Positions 8,342 through 17,671 of a stretch of DNA of 40,213 nt are shown here, piece after piece. The notes under the pieces are model-generated. The model saw only the letters and a program-made list of their open reading frames with translations. It made no database searches and was not told the origin of the DNA. Positions within the stretch are counted from its first letter, which is position 1. The number at the start of each line of letters is the position of its first letter. Where the stretch lies: assembly GCA_003566775.1 (NCBI GenBank), contig PXBW01000127.1, positions 1 to 40,213 on the forward strand, in the 5' to 3' direction. The DNA is from a candidate division WS1 bacterium (lineage in GTDB: Bacteria > Armatimonadota > Zipacnadia > Zipacnadales > UBA5352). The position numbers and the translations under genes were made by a program.

Positions 8342-9373
8342 ATGCGAAACAAACTGCAGGCGAAATTGCGAGGACGTAGCGGAGTTGCCGGCGCATGGGT
8401 GGTTGTGTCATTCGTAGTGCTCGCGGGCATGGCCGCGCTGGTCATCGACCTCGGACAGCTTGTCGTGGCCGCGCAGCGTTGCCAGGATGTTGCGGATGCC
8501 GCAGCGCTTGCCGGAGCGCCACATCTTCCTGATCAGTCTCCGGCACGGGAAGCAGCCCTGGCTACGGCAGTGGCGAACAATGCCGAGGCCACAGGGTTTC
8601 ACGTGGAGATCGAGCCCGACGACATTACCTTCTTCGGCCCGGGTGACACCATCGGTGACACCGTTCTGGGACCGTGGGCACACGGCATGCAGGTGGAGGT
8701 CCGAGCCCCGGTGCAGTACAGCTTCGCGCGGATTCTCGGCCTCACCGGCGCCGTAGCCAGCAGGCGGGCGCGTGTGTTCCGAGGCCCGGTCGAGGGCATA
8801 CCGATCGCCACCATGTGGATTGCCGAGGAGACGCCTCTTGCGTACGGGCAGCAGCAGAACCTTCTGATGGCCGATGGGCCGCATTACGCGGGCATTCCCG
8901 GGTCATTCGGCTTTCTCGAGTCACCTGAGGGCTGCACCGCTGCCTGGGATGACCTGCTGAAAGGATACAATCTAAGTCGTGAGGACATAGAGACGTCCTT
9001 CGTTAGGTTGGGCGATTCCGTCTATGCCAGGACCGGTGTGTCAGTCGGCCACTGGCGCAAGTGCCTGGTGGATGACCACGGCACCTCGCGGCTGGAGCGC
9101 GGAACAAGCGGAAAGTGGGCGAACGACACCTTCTACGACTATCACGCCGATAATCCCCGGATCATGCTCCTGCCGCTGGTCAGTTATCACGAGGGCACCG
9201 GGTCAAACGCGCGTTTCGAGATTGAGAAGTTCGGTGCCTTCTGGCTTGAGGGCGTAAACCAGGGGCAGAAGGAGATCATCGGCCGATTCATTGAGTTCGA
9301 CATGCCCGGCGGCGATCCCAACAGTCAACTGCAGAGCAATACGGGCGTGTTCGCTACCCAGCTAATGCCATAG
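8342..9373 (+). CDS. tadG: TadG-like Flp pilus assembly protein
   Basis: A 343-residue protein. After a short basic N-terminus comes one membrane helix and the family signature GQLVVAAQRCQDVADAAALAGA. Roughly 280 extracytoplasmic residues follow, without a recognisable von Willebrand A motif, unlike the long TadG of proteobacteria. The frame opens upstream at 8237, but ATG 8342 with AAGGGAGG 8 nt before it is the better start because the membrane helix then sits near the N-terminus. TadG-like pseudopilins are membrane-anchored parts of the Flp secretion system. The gene lies between the 693-bp gap and cpaB. Confidence 0.82.
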   Translation: MRNKLQAKLRGRSGVAGAWVVVSFVVLAGMAALVIDLGQLVVAAQRCQDVADAAALAGAPHLPDQSPAREAALATAVANNAEATGFHVEIEPDDITFFGPGDTIGDTVLGPWAHGMQVEVRAPVQYSFARILGLTGAVASRRARVFRGPVEGIPIATMWIAEETPLAYGQQQNLLMADGPHYAGIPGSFGFLESPEGCTAAWDDLLKGYNLSREDIETSFVRLGDSVYARTGVSVGHWRKCLVDDHGTSRLERGTSGKWANDTFYDYHADNPRIMLLPLVSYHEGTGSNARFEIEKFGAFWLEGVNQGQKEIIGRFIEFDMPGGDPNSQLQSNTGVFATQLMP

Positions 9374-9660
9374 GGCGGTGAGCACGGAAGCGTGATAGAG
9401 CCTGCACCTGGCCGAATGGTTTACGAGATTCTCGCGCCCAACGGGCCGCATCAGGGAGTTTACAACGGGGGCTGGTCGCGCGCAGAATCACAGTCAACGG
9501 TGCAAACCGGACTTTCAACCCGTTCGAAGAATACGGTTGGGGTGGCTCAGGCGGAAAGAAGATCATGCTCATCAGATAGTTATGTAGCGGCAGTGGGCAC
9601 ACAACCGTCAAGTTTCGCACCAGCATTCGCAGCGATGCTCTATAGTAAGGAGTGCCGAGA
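9374..9660 (+). other. gap between tadG and cpaB with possible decayed coding remnants
   Basis: Two stretches look protein-like but lie in different frames. VYEILAPNGPHQGVYNGG is near 9420-9475, and ITVNGANRTFNPFEEYGWGG is near 9487-9546 and ends at a TAG at 9577. Together they resemble the frameshifted remains of a small secreted protein or of a longer tadG tail. The evidence is weak. No terminator is seen. Confidence 0.25.
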
Positions 9661-10605
9661 GTGAGATTCACAAGGAGACAGGCATTCGCAATAGCGGCTA
9701 TCATCGGCGTGGTGGTCGCGGGTCTGGTTTACTATGTGCTCAGTCGACAGACCGTCGAGCCGGTAGTAACCGAACCCGAGCAGGTGACGATCGTGGTTGC
9801 CGCGCGGGACATACCCGCCTTCACCACGGTCACTCCCGAGATGCTTGAGAGCCGCGAGATGGCCGCCGTCGCGGCGCCGCCGAACGTATTGTCGTCGCCG
9901 GAGCAGGCGATCGGCCAGGTCTCAAAGATGCACATTAGCACGGGACAGACGCTGACTCGTGCCACCGTTGGTCCTCGAACTGCCGCCGCCGGGCTCACCT
10001 TCGTCATTCCGAGGGACCATCGGGCCGTGACGGTCGCGCTGGATCCGATCAGTGGCGTGGGTGGATTCGTGTATCCCGGAGACCGCGTCGATGTGCTGGC
10101 GTCATTCGACAACGGTGGTCTGTCCGTGACCAGGACGATCCTGCAGAATATCGAGGTCCTGGCGATGAACGACATCACTGTGCGCCCGCGGGACGATCGT
10201 GTGCAGCAGCCCACCGATACGGTTGATGATGAAACGGCCACCGAGGCTCCGGCCACCGAGCAGGTCACGAGCGCCACTCTTGCGGTCGCACCCGATCAGG
10301 CGCAGACCCTGATTATGAGCGCATACAAGGGCGCGATTCACCTCGTGCTGCGGCCTCGCGATGACGATAGCATGGTTAGCCTGCCGGAGCAAACACACCG
10401 GGCCGTCATGGGCGTGGACCCGCCGCGTGAGGTGGAGGAACCGGCCGAGCCGGTGCCGCAGATGGCGATGGGCTGGCCTGAGTACTGGGGGGCGCCTCCC
10501 GCGCCCGCTGCTCCGCAGCCTGAGCCCGCTCCGCCCGAGGAGCCTGCGCCTCAGGGCGTTGAGATCATTCGCGGTGCGGAGCGCGAGGTAGTGATACCGG
10601 ACTGA
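9661..10605 (+). CDS. cpaB: Flp pilus assembly protein CpaB/RcpC
   Basis: A 314-residue inner-membrane-anchored periplasmic protein. The N-terminal helix (AFAIAAIIGVVVAGLVYYVL) is followed by an SAF domain (VVAARDIPAFTTVTPEMLES). The RcpC core comes next (IPRDHRAVTVALDPISGVGG, YPGDRVDVLASF). The last ~60 residues form a Pro/Glu/Ala-rich tail. Start choice: AAGGAG at 9646-9651 abuts a GTG at 9652 but lies 9 nt before GTG 9661, so 9661 is preferred. CpaB is thought to gate or stabilise the secretin channel; the cpaC secretin is the next gene. Confidence 0.9.
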   Translation: MRFTRRQAFAIAAIIGVVVAGLVYYVLSRQTVEPVVTEPEQVTIVVAARDIPAFTTVTPEMLESREMAAVAAPPNVLSSPEQAIGQVSKMHISTGQTLTRATVGPRTAAAGLTFVIPRDHRAVTVALDPISGVGGFVYPGDRVDVLASFDNGGLSVTRTILQNIEVLAMNDITVRPRDDRVQQPTDTVDDETATEAPATEQVTSATLAVAPDQAQTLIMSAYKGAIHLVLRPRDDDSMVSLPEQTHRAVMGVDPPREVEEPAEPVPQMAMGWPEYWGAPPAPAAPQPEPAPPEEPAPQGVEIIRGAEREVVIPD

Positions 10606-10805
10606 AGGCGTGCGGCCCGTCGCATGCGATATTGGTCGACCAACCGACTAACTGTCCGACACAGGGCGGATCTAACTCAGTGAGCTTATCTTACAGGTGG
10701 CATATGAGCAGCATGTTTTCGGCAGGCTCAGCGGGCTTGCCTGGCAGCGTGGGGGAACCGCGATCGAATCACGGCACGTAACCGTACCAAACCATTGCAG
10801 CATTC

Positions 10806-10830
10806 TGACGCCCCGGAAGCGCGGGGGTCA
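10806..10830 (+). promoter_or_regulatory. hairpin abutting the cpaC ribosome-binding site
   Basis: TGAC plus CCCC (10806-10814) pairs with GGGG plus GTCA (10823-10830), leaving one bulged G and an 8-nt loop. The run of Gs that acts as Shine-Dalgarno for cpaC (10831-10835) follows directly. The stem could influence access to that site; this is inference only. Confidence 0.3.
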
Positions 10831-10842
10831 GGGGGTGCACCA

Positions 10843-12795
10843 ATGCAGCACTGTCATCGCAGCAGACCGATATGGCCACTGATGCTGACTCTCACACTCT
10901 GGATGCTTGTGCCTGCAGTTTGCTCGGCGGAAGCGCGCAACCTCCAGAACACCGGGTCGGGCAGCACGCAGGCCCTCGTCATAGAACGCGGCAGGACCGT
11001 CATGCTCAACTTTAGCGGCCTGCGCAGAGTAGCGGTGGGAAATCCCTCCGTGGCGGACGTCTCAGTTCTGAGCGCGGATGAACTGATGGTAATGGCCACC
11101 GCCGGGCCGCTTAAGGATCAGACCGAGACGATGCTCTACATCTGGGACCGTGAAGGACGGCACAACTTTGCCGTCACCGTCGTTGGCGCCCGGATGGCTG
11201 AGAGCATCGCCAGGAGGTTGGAGGAATCGCTGAGTCCAAACCTCAGCATTGAGGTGGTATCTGACACCCTTATCGTGGTGGAAGGAACAGTGCCGGATTC
11301 GGCCTCTCGCCAGAACCTTCTCAATCTGCTTGATGCGGCCTCGACCGACGACGTTTCTGTGGTAGGCATGATCGCCACGGTCGAGGATGAGCCGGTATCC
11401 CGGGCCGCCCAAGCCTCGACGGCGCTGGGCGAGATACTCGGACCGGAGGTCAGAGTATCCGCCTGGGGCGAGGACGTTATCGTGGTCGAGGGCGAACTGG
11501 AGGACCAGCAGGAGCTGGCACGGGCCCGTGACGTCATCGCAACGGTGGGCGAGGGGCTTCGGGTCGTGGACATGCTTACGATAGAGGACGACCCCATGCT
11601 GGTTCGGCCGCCGGTGGAGCAGGTCCAGCAACTGCTGGGCGAGGAGTTCGCGGTCACCCAGCTTCGGGGGAATCTGATCTCGGTCGAGGGCGTGGTGGAT
11701 ACTCAACAGGGATTGGATCGGGTGAGCCGGGTGCTTGAGGGCTATCCCGAGGTGGAGGCGATAAACCTCGTGCAACTGGTGCCGCCGAAGCCCGACCTTG
11801 AAACGGCGGAGAGGGCCCTGCGCGGCGCGCTGGAGGATACCGAGGTCGTTGTCTCACGCGTGGGCGAGGAGGCGCTGATGCTGGAGGGATCGGTGCCGGA
11901 CGAAGAGGGGCTCGAACACCTCGGCCGTGTAAAGGCCCTGTTTGAAGAGAAGGTGCCGATCATCAACCTGGTGACTGTCGTCGAGCCGGATCGCCGCCGC
12001 GTGATGGTAGCGGTGAAGGTGCTTGAGGTCACCCGCGGCGCGGACAGCGATCTCGGCGTGAACTGGGGGCAGTATTCCGGCAGCCGGTTCACCGATGCTG
12101 AGTTCCGCGATCAACCGTTCCTGTTTGGGCACGTGCCGGGTGTGGACGGCTGGCCGGAGCTCTATCGCTTCGCCACCCAGATCCGCGCGCTGATCGAGGA
12201 TCAGAAGGCGCGAGTTCTCTCGGAACCGAACTTGCTGGTCAATGAAGAGGAAGAGGCCGAGATACTCATCGGTGGTGAGATCCCGGTCCCGGTTGCTCAA
12301 CCGGGACCGGCCGGTGCATCGATCACCGTCGAGTGGAGAGAGTTCGGAGTCACGCTCAAGATGCGACCGACGATAAGTCCGGACAATCGCCTCGTGAAGC
12401 TCGAGGTAAGTCCGGAGGTAAGCTCACTTGACTTCGCGAGCGGGGTTACTGTGGCCGGACTGACAATTCCCGCGCTGCGCACGCGTCGGGCCGATACGAT
12501 CGTCAGCGTCGACGACGGTGGAGTGCTGGCGATCGGCGGTCTAATTCAGACGCAGGAATCGAAGTCCATCAGAAAGATTCCCGTTCTGGGTGATCTGCCG
12601 ATCATCGGGCAGTTCTTCCGGGCCGACACGACGCGGGAGGAGACCAGCGAACTCATCATCCTCGTCATGCCGCAGATACTGGGCGAGGATGGGAGGCCGC
12701 TGCACCCGATGCCGATTCCGGAGGGCATAGATCCCGAGGAGTTGGAGATATTCGGCATTCCCGAGCACCGTGGGGTTGATGCTGAAGAAGAGTAG
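10843..12795 (+). CDS. cpaC: Flp pilus secretin CpaC/RcpA with four tandem N-terminal repeats
   Basis: A 650-residue outer-membrane secretin precursor. The start at ATG 10843 (AGGGGG upstream) gives a clear signal peptide ending near VCSAEA. The pilus secretin N-terminal domain follows (VIERGRTVMLNFSGLRRVAV, NPSVADVSVL). Four repeats of about 60 residues then occupy roughly 11200-11990, each with a core like D.LIVVEGTVPD, DVIVVEGELED, NLISVEGVVDT or EALMLEGSVPD. These resemble BON or secretin N1-type modules. The C-terminal secretin domain carries DGGVLAIGGLIQTQESKSI and KIPVLGDLPIIGQFFR. Most CpaC proteins are some 450-520 residues with one or two such modules, so this one has an extended periplasmic vestibule. 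Confidence 0.93.
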   Translation: MQHCHRSRPIWPLMLTLTLWMLVPAVCSAEARNLQNTGSGSTQALVIERGRTVMLNFSGLRRVAVGNPSVADVSVLSADELMVMATAGPLKDQTETMLYIWDREGRHNFAVTVVGARMAESIARRLEESLSPNLSIEVVSDTLIVVEGTVPDSASRQNLLNLLDAASTDDVSVVGMIATVEDEPVSRAAQASTALGEILGPEVRVSAWGEDVIVVEGELEDQQELARARDVIATVGEGLRVVDMLTIEDDPMLVRPPVEQVQQLLGEEFAVTQLRGNLISVEGVVDTQQGLDRVSRVLEGYPEVEAINLVQLVPPKPDLETAERALRGALEDTEVVVSRVGEEALMLEGSVPDEEGLEHLGRVKALFEEKVPIINLVTVVEPDRRRVMVAVKVLEVTRGADSDLGVNWGQYSGSRFTDAEFRDQPFLFGHVPGVDGWPELYRFATQIRALIEDQKARVLSEPNLLVNEEEEAEILIGGEIPVPVAQPGPAGASITVEWREFGVTLKMRPTISPDNRLVKLEVSPEVSSLDFASGVTVAGLTIPALRTRRADTIVSVDDGGVLAIGGLIQTQESKSIRKIPVLGDLPIIGQFFRADTTREETSELIILVMPQILGEDGRPLHPMPIPEGIDPEELEIFGIPEHRGVDAEEE

Positions 12796-12861
12796 ATGTC
12801 GTCATCGCATTTGACCCTGGGGCGGTTGCACAGCGCCAGTTATCACCGAACGGAGCAGTAG

Positions 12862-14115
12862 ATGTCAGAGAAGCAGCAGGGCAAAATACGTATCGTGATC
12901 ACAGAGTCAACGCCCGGCGCATCCAAAGAGCTTCGGGCGTTGCTGTCCGAGCACTCCGGTAATCCCTCCGGCGATCGCAGCATGGAGATAGTTGCGGTGG
13001 CTCATGACGGACTTGAGGCGGCGCAGATGGCCGCGCAGCTCAACCCTCAAGTCATCGTGCTGGATGAAGAGATGCCTGGGATGAATGGTTACGAGGCGGT
13101 TGAGTTGATCTCACTGGCCGCCCCGGACGTCGCCTCGGTGCTTCTCGTCGAGCCGGAGCGAGCCAGCAGCACGGAAGTCGTGCGGTCCGCCCTGCGCGCG
13201 GGCGCGAGAGCGGTGGTGGGCCCGGAGGTGGATAGCGAGCAGTTCATTGAACTGTTGACGCAACTTGCGCAGATAGAGGCGAGCCGGCAGAGGCCGGAGT
13301 ACGATCTGATCACTGATCCGGCGAAGATGCCCGTGACCATCTCCGTGACGGGCGCGAAGGGCGGTATAGGAAAGAGCATGACCTCGGTGAACCTTGCGGT
13401 CTGCTTCGCAAGGCGCCACCCAGGTGAAGTAGTGCTGATCGACTTCTATGGGCAGTACGGCAACTGCTCGCTGATGCTTGATCTGCAGCCGGACCACAGC
13501 ATCGCTGACCTTGCGGGATTCGCCGATGAGCTTGACAGCAATATGGTGGAGTCGCACCTCACCACCCACCAAGAATCGGGCCTGAAGGTCCTCGCGGGCG
13601 TATCCGGCAGTGCGGGCGTTGGAGGCAGGCTTGATGAGCATGAGGAGATCTCGTTTCTTGCGGAACTAATCGGACTGCTGAGGCGGAGCTATCGCTTCTT
13701 GTTCTTCGACATTCCGCCGTTGATCGGCAGAGCGAGCAGTTACGTGTACTCGCGTTCGCAGTTCATCGTGCTGGTGAGCGCGCTGATAGATCTCTCGTCG
13801 GTGCAGGATACGAAGACGCTATACGAGCAACTCGTCGATGAGAGGATCGCCGCCGAGCGGATCAAGCTGGTGGTGAGCCGGTATGCGCGCTCCAACGAAC
13901 TGACGGTCCAGGATCTCGAGGCGGCGACCGGCGGAACGGTGGTGCACAGGATTCCCGAGGACGGTGCATCGGCCGCCAGTTCGATCAACGAGGGAATCCC
14001 CGCGGTGCTCTCGCGTCCCAACTCTGCACTGGGTAGAGGCATCACTGAACTGGCCGATCTACTTGAGGAAGCCATGGCACAGGAGCGGCGCATTCGCGAG
14101 CGGCAGATGAAATGA
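12862..14115 (+). CDS. cpaE: CpaE/TadZ-like pilus localisation ATPase with receiver domain
   Basis: A 417-residue cytoplasmic protein. Residues ~9-130 form a response-regulator receiver domain with the phospho-acceptor Asp at position 68 (VIVLDEEMPGMNG). The usual acidic pair near the N-terminus is replaced by TES. Residues ~155-400 form a ParA/MinD-type ATPase with deviant Walker A KGGIGKS (166-172) and an A' motif in VVLIDFYGQYGN. TadZ/CpaE proteins place the Tad machine at particular cell sites. In many TadZ proteins the receiver is degenerate; here the Asp is retained, so control by phosphorylation is possible. The histidine kinase at the end of the cluster is a candidate partner. Confidence 0.92.
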   Translation: MSEKQQGKIRIVITESTPGASKELRALLSEHSGNPSGDRSMEIVAVAHDGLEAAQMAAQLNPQVIVLDEEMPGMNGYEAVELISLAAPDVASVLLVEPERASSTEVVRSALRAGARAVVGPEVDSEQFIELLTQLAQIEASRQRPEYDLITDPAKMPVTISVTGAKGGIGKSMTSVNLAVCFARRHPGEVVLIDFYGQYGNCSLMLDLQPDHSIADLAGFADELDSNMVESHLTTHQESGLKVLAGVSGSAGVGGRLDEHEEISFLAELIGLLRRSYRFLFFDIPPLIGRASSYVYSRSQFIVLVSALIDLSSVQDTKTLYEQLVDERIAAERIKLVVSRYARSNELTVQDLEAATGGTVVHRIPEDGASAASSINEGIPAVLSRPNSALGRGITELADLLEEAMAQERRIRERQMK

Positions 14116-14203
14116 ACTGATTGCTTGTAGCGAGCAGATCGACGCAATCGGACTGCGTGACGATCGATCTGTTTATGGGGGATCTTATGGGGAGTGATTG
14201 AGG

Positions 14204-15547
14204 ATGGCGCAGACGCTCGAATATGCCGACCAGGCGGTTGCGATGCTTTACTCACCTGAGATGCTGGGTATCCAGGGAGAGATCCATCACCGTCTGCTTC
14301 GTCAGACCGATCTGACGGTGCTCGAGAACATGACGGAGGAGGAGTTGGCGAATCAGATCCGGCGGTTCGCAAACGCGGTATTGTCGGATGAGGACAAGAC
14401 CGTTCCCGTGCGCACGCTCGATCAGCTTGTCGCCGCGGTGATGAGTGAGGTCAGGGGCTACGGGCCGCTGGAAGTGCTGCTCAACGACGATAGCATAAGC
14501 GAGATTATGGTCAACGGCCCCGAGCAGATCATTATCGAGCGTAACGGCAAGCTACGGGAGGCACCGATCCGCTTCGCTGATGGCGAGCACATCATGCGAA
14601 TTATCGAGAAGATCATCGCGCCTCTGGGCAGGCGACTCGACGAGGCAGTCCCGATGGTGGATGCGCGATTGCCGGATGGCTCGCGCGTAAACGCTATCAT
14701 CCCGCCACTTGCGGTGGGAGGGCCCTACCTGACAGTCCGCAAGTTCGCGGCCGATCCTTTCACAGACAAGGATCTGATGCGCTTCGGCAGTATGAGCGAG
14801 CAGATGCGCGACTTTCTCAAGTTCTGTGTTCAGGGCAAGCTCAATATCATGGTCTCCGGGGGAACTGGCTCGGGTAAGACCACTACGCTGAACGTGCTGT
14901 CGAGTTTCATCCCGCCCGGCGAACGGATCATCACCATCGAGGATGCCGCGGAGTTGCAGTTGCAGCAGAATCATGTGCTGTCGCTCGAATCACGTCCGCC
15001 GAATCTTGAGGGGACCGGCGAGATAACCATTCGCGACCTTGTGCGCAACTCGCTTCGAATGCGTCCGGACCGAATCATCGTGGGTGAGGTCCGTGGCGGC
15101 GAGGCCCTCGATATGCTCCAGGCGATGAACACCGGACATGAGGGCTCACTCTCTACCGCTCATACTAATGGGCCGCGCGATTGCCTCGCGCGCCTCGAAA
15201 CGATGGTACTGATGGCGGGGACGGAACTGCCCGCACACGCGATCCGGCAGCAGATCTCGGGCGCGATCGACCTGATCGTGCATCAGGATCGTATGCGGGA
15301 TGGCTCCCGCAAGGTCACCTACGTGACCGAGGTTCAGCGGATGGAGGGAGACGAGATCATCACACAGGATCTCTTCACCCTGAAGCATCACGGTGTCGAT
15401 GATGATGGTCGGCTGATAGTGGAGCATCGTCCCATGGGTATCCAGCCTCTGTTCGTGGACAAGCTGCTGGCCGAGGGTGTCGAACTGCCTCCCGACATCT
15501 TCGTGACTCAAGAGGAACCTACACGGCAACGTCGGTCTTTCTTCTGA
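14204..15547 (+). CDS. cpaF: Tad secretion ATPase CpaF/TadA
   Basis: A 447-residue hexameric ATPase that powers Flp pilus assembly. The N-terminal CpaF region is followed by the GspE-type core, with Walker [11 protein letters not shown] at about residue 218. An Asp/Glu box ([13 protein letters not shown]), a Walker B region ([15 protein letters not shown]) and the His box [17 protein letters not shown] complete it; all key residues are present. A TTG opens the frame at 14198, but ATG 14204 has GGGGAG 9 nt upstream and is preferred. The gene sits between cpaE and tadB, as in classical tad loci. Confidence 0.95.
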   Translation: MAQTLEYADQAVAMLYSPEMLGIQGEIHHRLLRQTDLTVLENMTEEELANQIRRFANAVLSDEDKTVPVRTLDQLVAAVMSEVRGYGPLEVLLNDDSISEIMVNGPEQIIIERNGKLREAPIRFADGEHIMRIIEKIIAPLGRRLDEAVPMVDARLPDGSRVNAIIPPLAVGGPYLTVRKFAADPFTDKDLMRFGSMSEQMRDFLKFCVQGKLNIMVSGGTGSGKTTTLNVLSSFIPPGERIITIEDAAELQLQQNHVLSLESRPPNLEGTGEITIRDLVRNSLRMRPDRIIVGEVRGGEALDMLQAMNTGHEGSLSTAHTNGPRDCLARLETMVLMAGTELPAHAIRQQISGAIDLIVHQDRMRDGSRKVTYVTEVQRMEGDEIITQDLFTLKHHGVDDDGRLIVEHRPMGIQPLFVDKLLAEGVELPPDIFVTQEEPTRQRRSFF

Positions 15548-15681
15548 TCCACGGTCTGTCCAGGCGCGGAATCAGCGTAGAGAATGCTCGTGATTCGATC
15601 ATTGACAGATTCCCGCGGACAATGTTTTTGACAGAACGTGAAACTAACATAGCAGCCGTACGCAGGGAGTCGGGTTCCGGC

Positions 15682-16641
15682 ATGAATCCACTGTTACTGG
15701 CGATAATCGGCGGAGTGTTGGTCTTCGCGCTAGTGGTAGTTCTGGCGTTGACATTCGCCGGGCAAAGGAGTGTAACTGAACGTCTCACTCGCACCACCGG
15801 TGCAGAAGGTGATTCAGTAGCGGTGACGATGGAGGGGACCGCCGGGGACCGCAGTGACCCGCTCCCGGCCCTGAGCGAGGCCGTCCAGGGAATGGAGTTC
15901 TGGGAGGAGGTGCAGATGCAACTGCTCCGCGCGGGTCTGCTGATGCGCCCCTCAGAGGCGATAATCATCTGCGCCATCTCAGGTTCCACAGGTCTGGCAG
16001 TCGGATGGTTGGTCACCGCACAGCCTATCTTCGCTCTGCTTGTCGCAGTCCTGGGTGTGGGCGCGCCTTATATGTACATGACCCAGCGGGCCCAGCGACG
16101 CCAGGCTGCGCTTACAAGTCAGCTTCCAGATGCCCTCGACATGCTCAGTTCGGCGCTGCGCTCAGGCTACGCGCTTACCCGCGGCTTCCAGGTTATCGCC
16201 TCACAGATGCATCCCCCGGTCTCAGAGGAGTTTCACCGCGTGTTGCAGGAGGTGCAGGTGGGCATCTCAGTGTCTGAGGCGCTGGATGGCCTGCTGGCTC
16301 GCACCGATTCATATGACCTCGAGTTGGTCGTTGCGGCAATCCAGACGCAGTTGACGATGGGCGGCAATCTCTCCGAGGTCCTGGACAACATCGCCGGGAT
16401 GATTCGCGAACGAGTTCGCCTCCAGGGCGAGATCGACGCAGCCACAAGCGAGGGAAGGATGTCGGCGGGAATTCTGGTGGCAATGCCGATCGTTATGGCC
16501 CTCATCATCTCCGCAATCAGCCCCGGTTACCTCGAGCCGCTCTTCCAGGAGAGGCTTGGCCTGGCGCTGTTAGGCGGTGCATTTCTTCTGATGGTCACGG
16601 GCATGATTATCATTAAGAAACTGCTTGACATTGACATCTGA
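15682..16641 (+). CDS. tadB: Tad inner-membrane platform protein TadB
   Basis: A 319-residue T2SS-F domain protein: one N-terminal helix (LLLAIIGGVLVFALVVVLAL), a further membrane hairpin (IIICAISGSTGLAVGWLV), the cytoplasmic GspF-like domain and C-terminal helices. The platform signature DALDMLSSALRSGYALTRGF and the GGNLSEVLDNIA segment are typical of TadB. The frame extends to an ATG at 15622 without a ribosome site; ATG 15682 directly precedes the first helix and follows GGGAG, and is preferred although the spacing is long. It partners TadC and is driven by CpaF. Confidence 0.9.
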   Translation: MNPLLLAIIGGVLVFALVVVLALTFAGQRSVTERLTRTTGAEGDSVAVTMEGTAGDRSDPLPALSEAVQGMEFWEEVQMQLLRAGLLMRPSEAIIICAISGSTGLAVGWLVTAQPIFALLVAVLGVGAPYMYMTQRAQRRQAALTSQLPDALDMLSSALRSGYALTRGFQVIASQMHPPVSEEFHRVLQEVQVGISVSEALDGLLARTDSYDLELVVAAIQTQLTMGGNLSEVLDNIAGMIRERVRLQGEIDAATSEGRMSAGILVAMPIVMALIISAISPGYLEPLFQERLGLALLGGAFLLMVTGMIIIKKLLDIDI

Positions 16642-16703
16642 CATTCTCAGCGCTGCGTCGTCGACGGGGAAGAGAAGCAGTTGTATCAGGGAGAGACGCC
16701 AAT

Positions 16704-17645
16704 ATGGACGCTCTGATAATGCTGATCGTCGCACTGGTCTTTGCGATGGTGCTCGTCGTAGTGATGGCGCTAATCGCGGATGAGCGTCGGATGCGAATCG
16801 ACGATCGAAGGCGTGACCTGAGGGGAGGGCGCGAAGTGCGTTCTCCGCTTGCGGAGGAGCTTGCGCTGCCCTTCCATGAGCGCGTGCTGATGCCACTAAT
16901 CGCCCGTTTCGTCAGCGCCATCGGAGCCATGGCGCCGGCAGAGGCGCTGGAGAACGCACGGGTCGAGTTGGAGCGTGCAGGTAAACCCCTGGGTATGAAT
17001 GCGCAGGCTTTCATCACCCTGCGCGTGTTTTGCGCACTGGCCGGTGTGGGGGCCGCTATCTGGTTGTGGAGCAATCCCGGTCTTAGCGACGGCATGCGCA
17101 TGCCGATCGCCGCATTCGTGGCCTTCGCAGGGATGCTCGCGCCTCATTACATACTTCAGAAGAGCATCGAGGGGAGACATGCTCAGATCCGCAAGGCGCT
17201 CCCGGACATCATCGATCTTCTGGTGGTCTCGGTTGAGGCCGGAGCAGGTCTCGACGGCGCCCTTGCTGAAGTCGTGGAGCGCAAGGAAGGGCCGCTGGTG
17301 GATGAGTTTCGACGCCTGCTGGGCGAAGTAAGGGTAGGTAAGACTCGTAAACGGGCCTGGCAGGATATGGCTGATCGCGTGGATGAGGATAATCTGAGTG
17401 CTCTGGTGGCCTCACTCGCCCAGGCGGAGCAACTCGGGGTCAGCATAGCGAAGGCGCTCAGGACCCAGTCTGACTCTCTGCGCACCCGCCGCAGTCTGCA
17501 GATCAAGGAGATCGCGGCCGCCCTCCCCATCAAGATGCTCTTCCCGTTGATCTTCTTCATCTTTCCCGCACTTTTCGTGATTCTGCTGGGGCCGGGGCTG
17601 CTTTCCATGACGGATATCATGGGTGCTCTGGGTGGCGGTCAATAG
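16704..17645 (+). CDS. tadC: Tad inner-membrane platform protein TadC
   Basis: A 313-residue T2SS-F domain protein with an N-terminal helix (LIMLIVALVFAMVLVVVMAL), central helices around residues 105-150 and C-terminal helices. The signature PDIIDLLVVSVEAGAGLDGA and the AQAEQLGVSIAKALRTQSD segment identify TadC. It ends with LPIKMLFPLIFFIFPALFVI, a common TadC tail. It follows tadB by 62 bp and precedes the histidine kinase by 26 bp, so the kinase is probably in the same transcript. Confidence 0.92.
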   Translation: MDALIMLIVALVFAMVLVVVMALIADERRMRIDDRRRDLRGGREVRSPLAEELALPFHERVLMPLIARFVSAIGAMAPAEALENARVELERAGKPLGMNAQAFITLRVFCALAGVGAAIWLWSNPGLSDGMRMPIAAFVAFAGMLAPHYILQKSIEGRHAQIRKALPDIIDLLVVSVEAGAGLDGALAEVVERKEGPLVDEFRRLLGEVRVGKTRKRAWQDMADRVDEDNLSALVASLAQAEQLGVSIAKALRTQSDSLRTRRSLQIKEIAAALPIKMLFPLIFFIFPALFVILLGPGLLSMTDIMGALGGGQ

Positions 17646-17671
17646 CGATTCGATGAGAGAAGTGCGTCGAT

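Noticed and set aside
10697-10882. Frame with WQRGGTAIES that resembles a TadE/Flp prepilin motif
   Set aside because: No hydrophobic helix follows the motif and the frame overlaps the cpaC signal peptide region.
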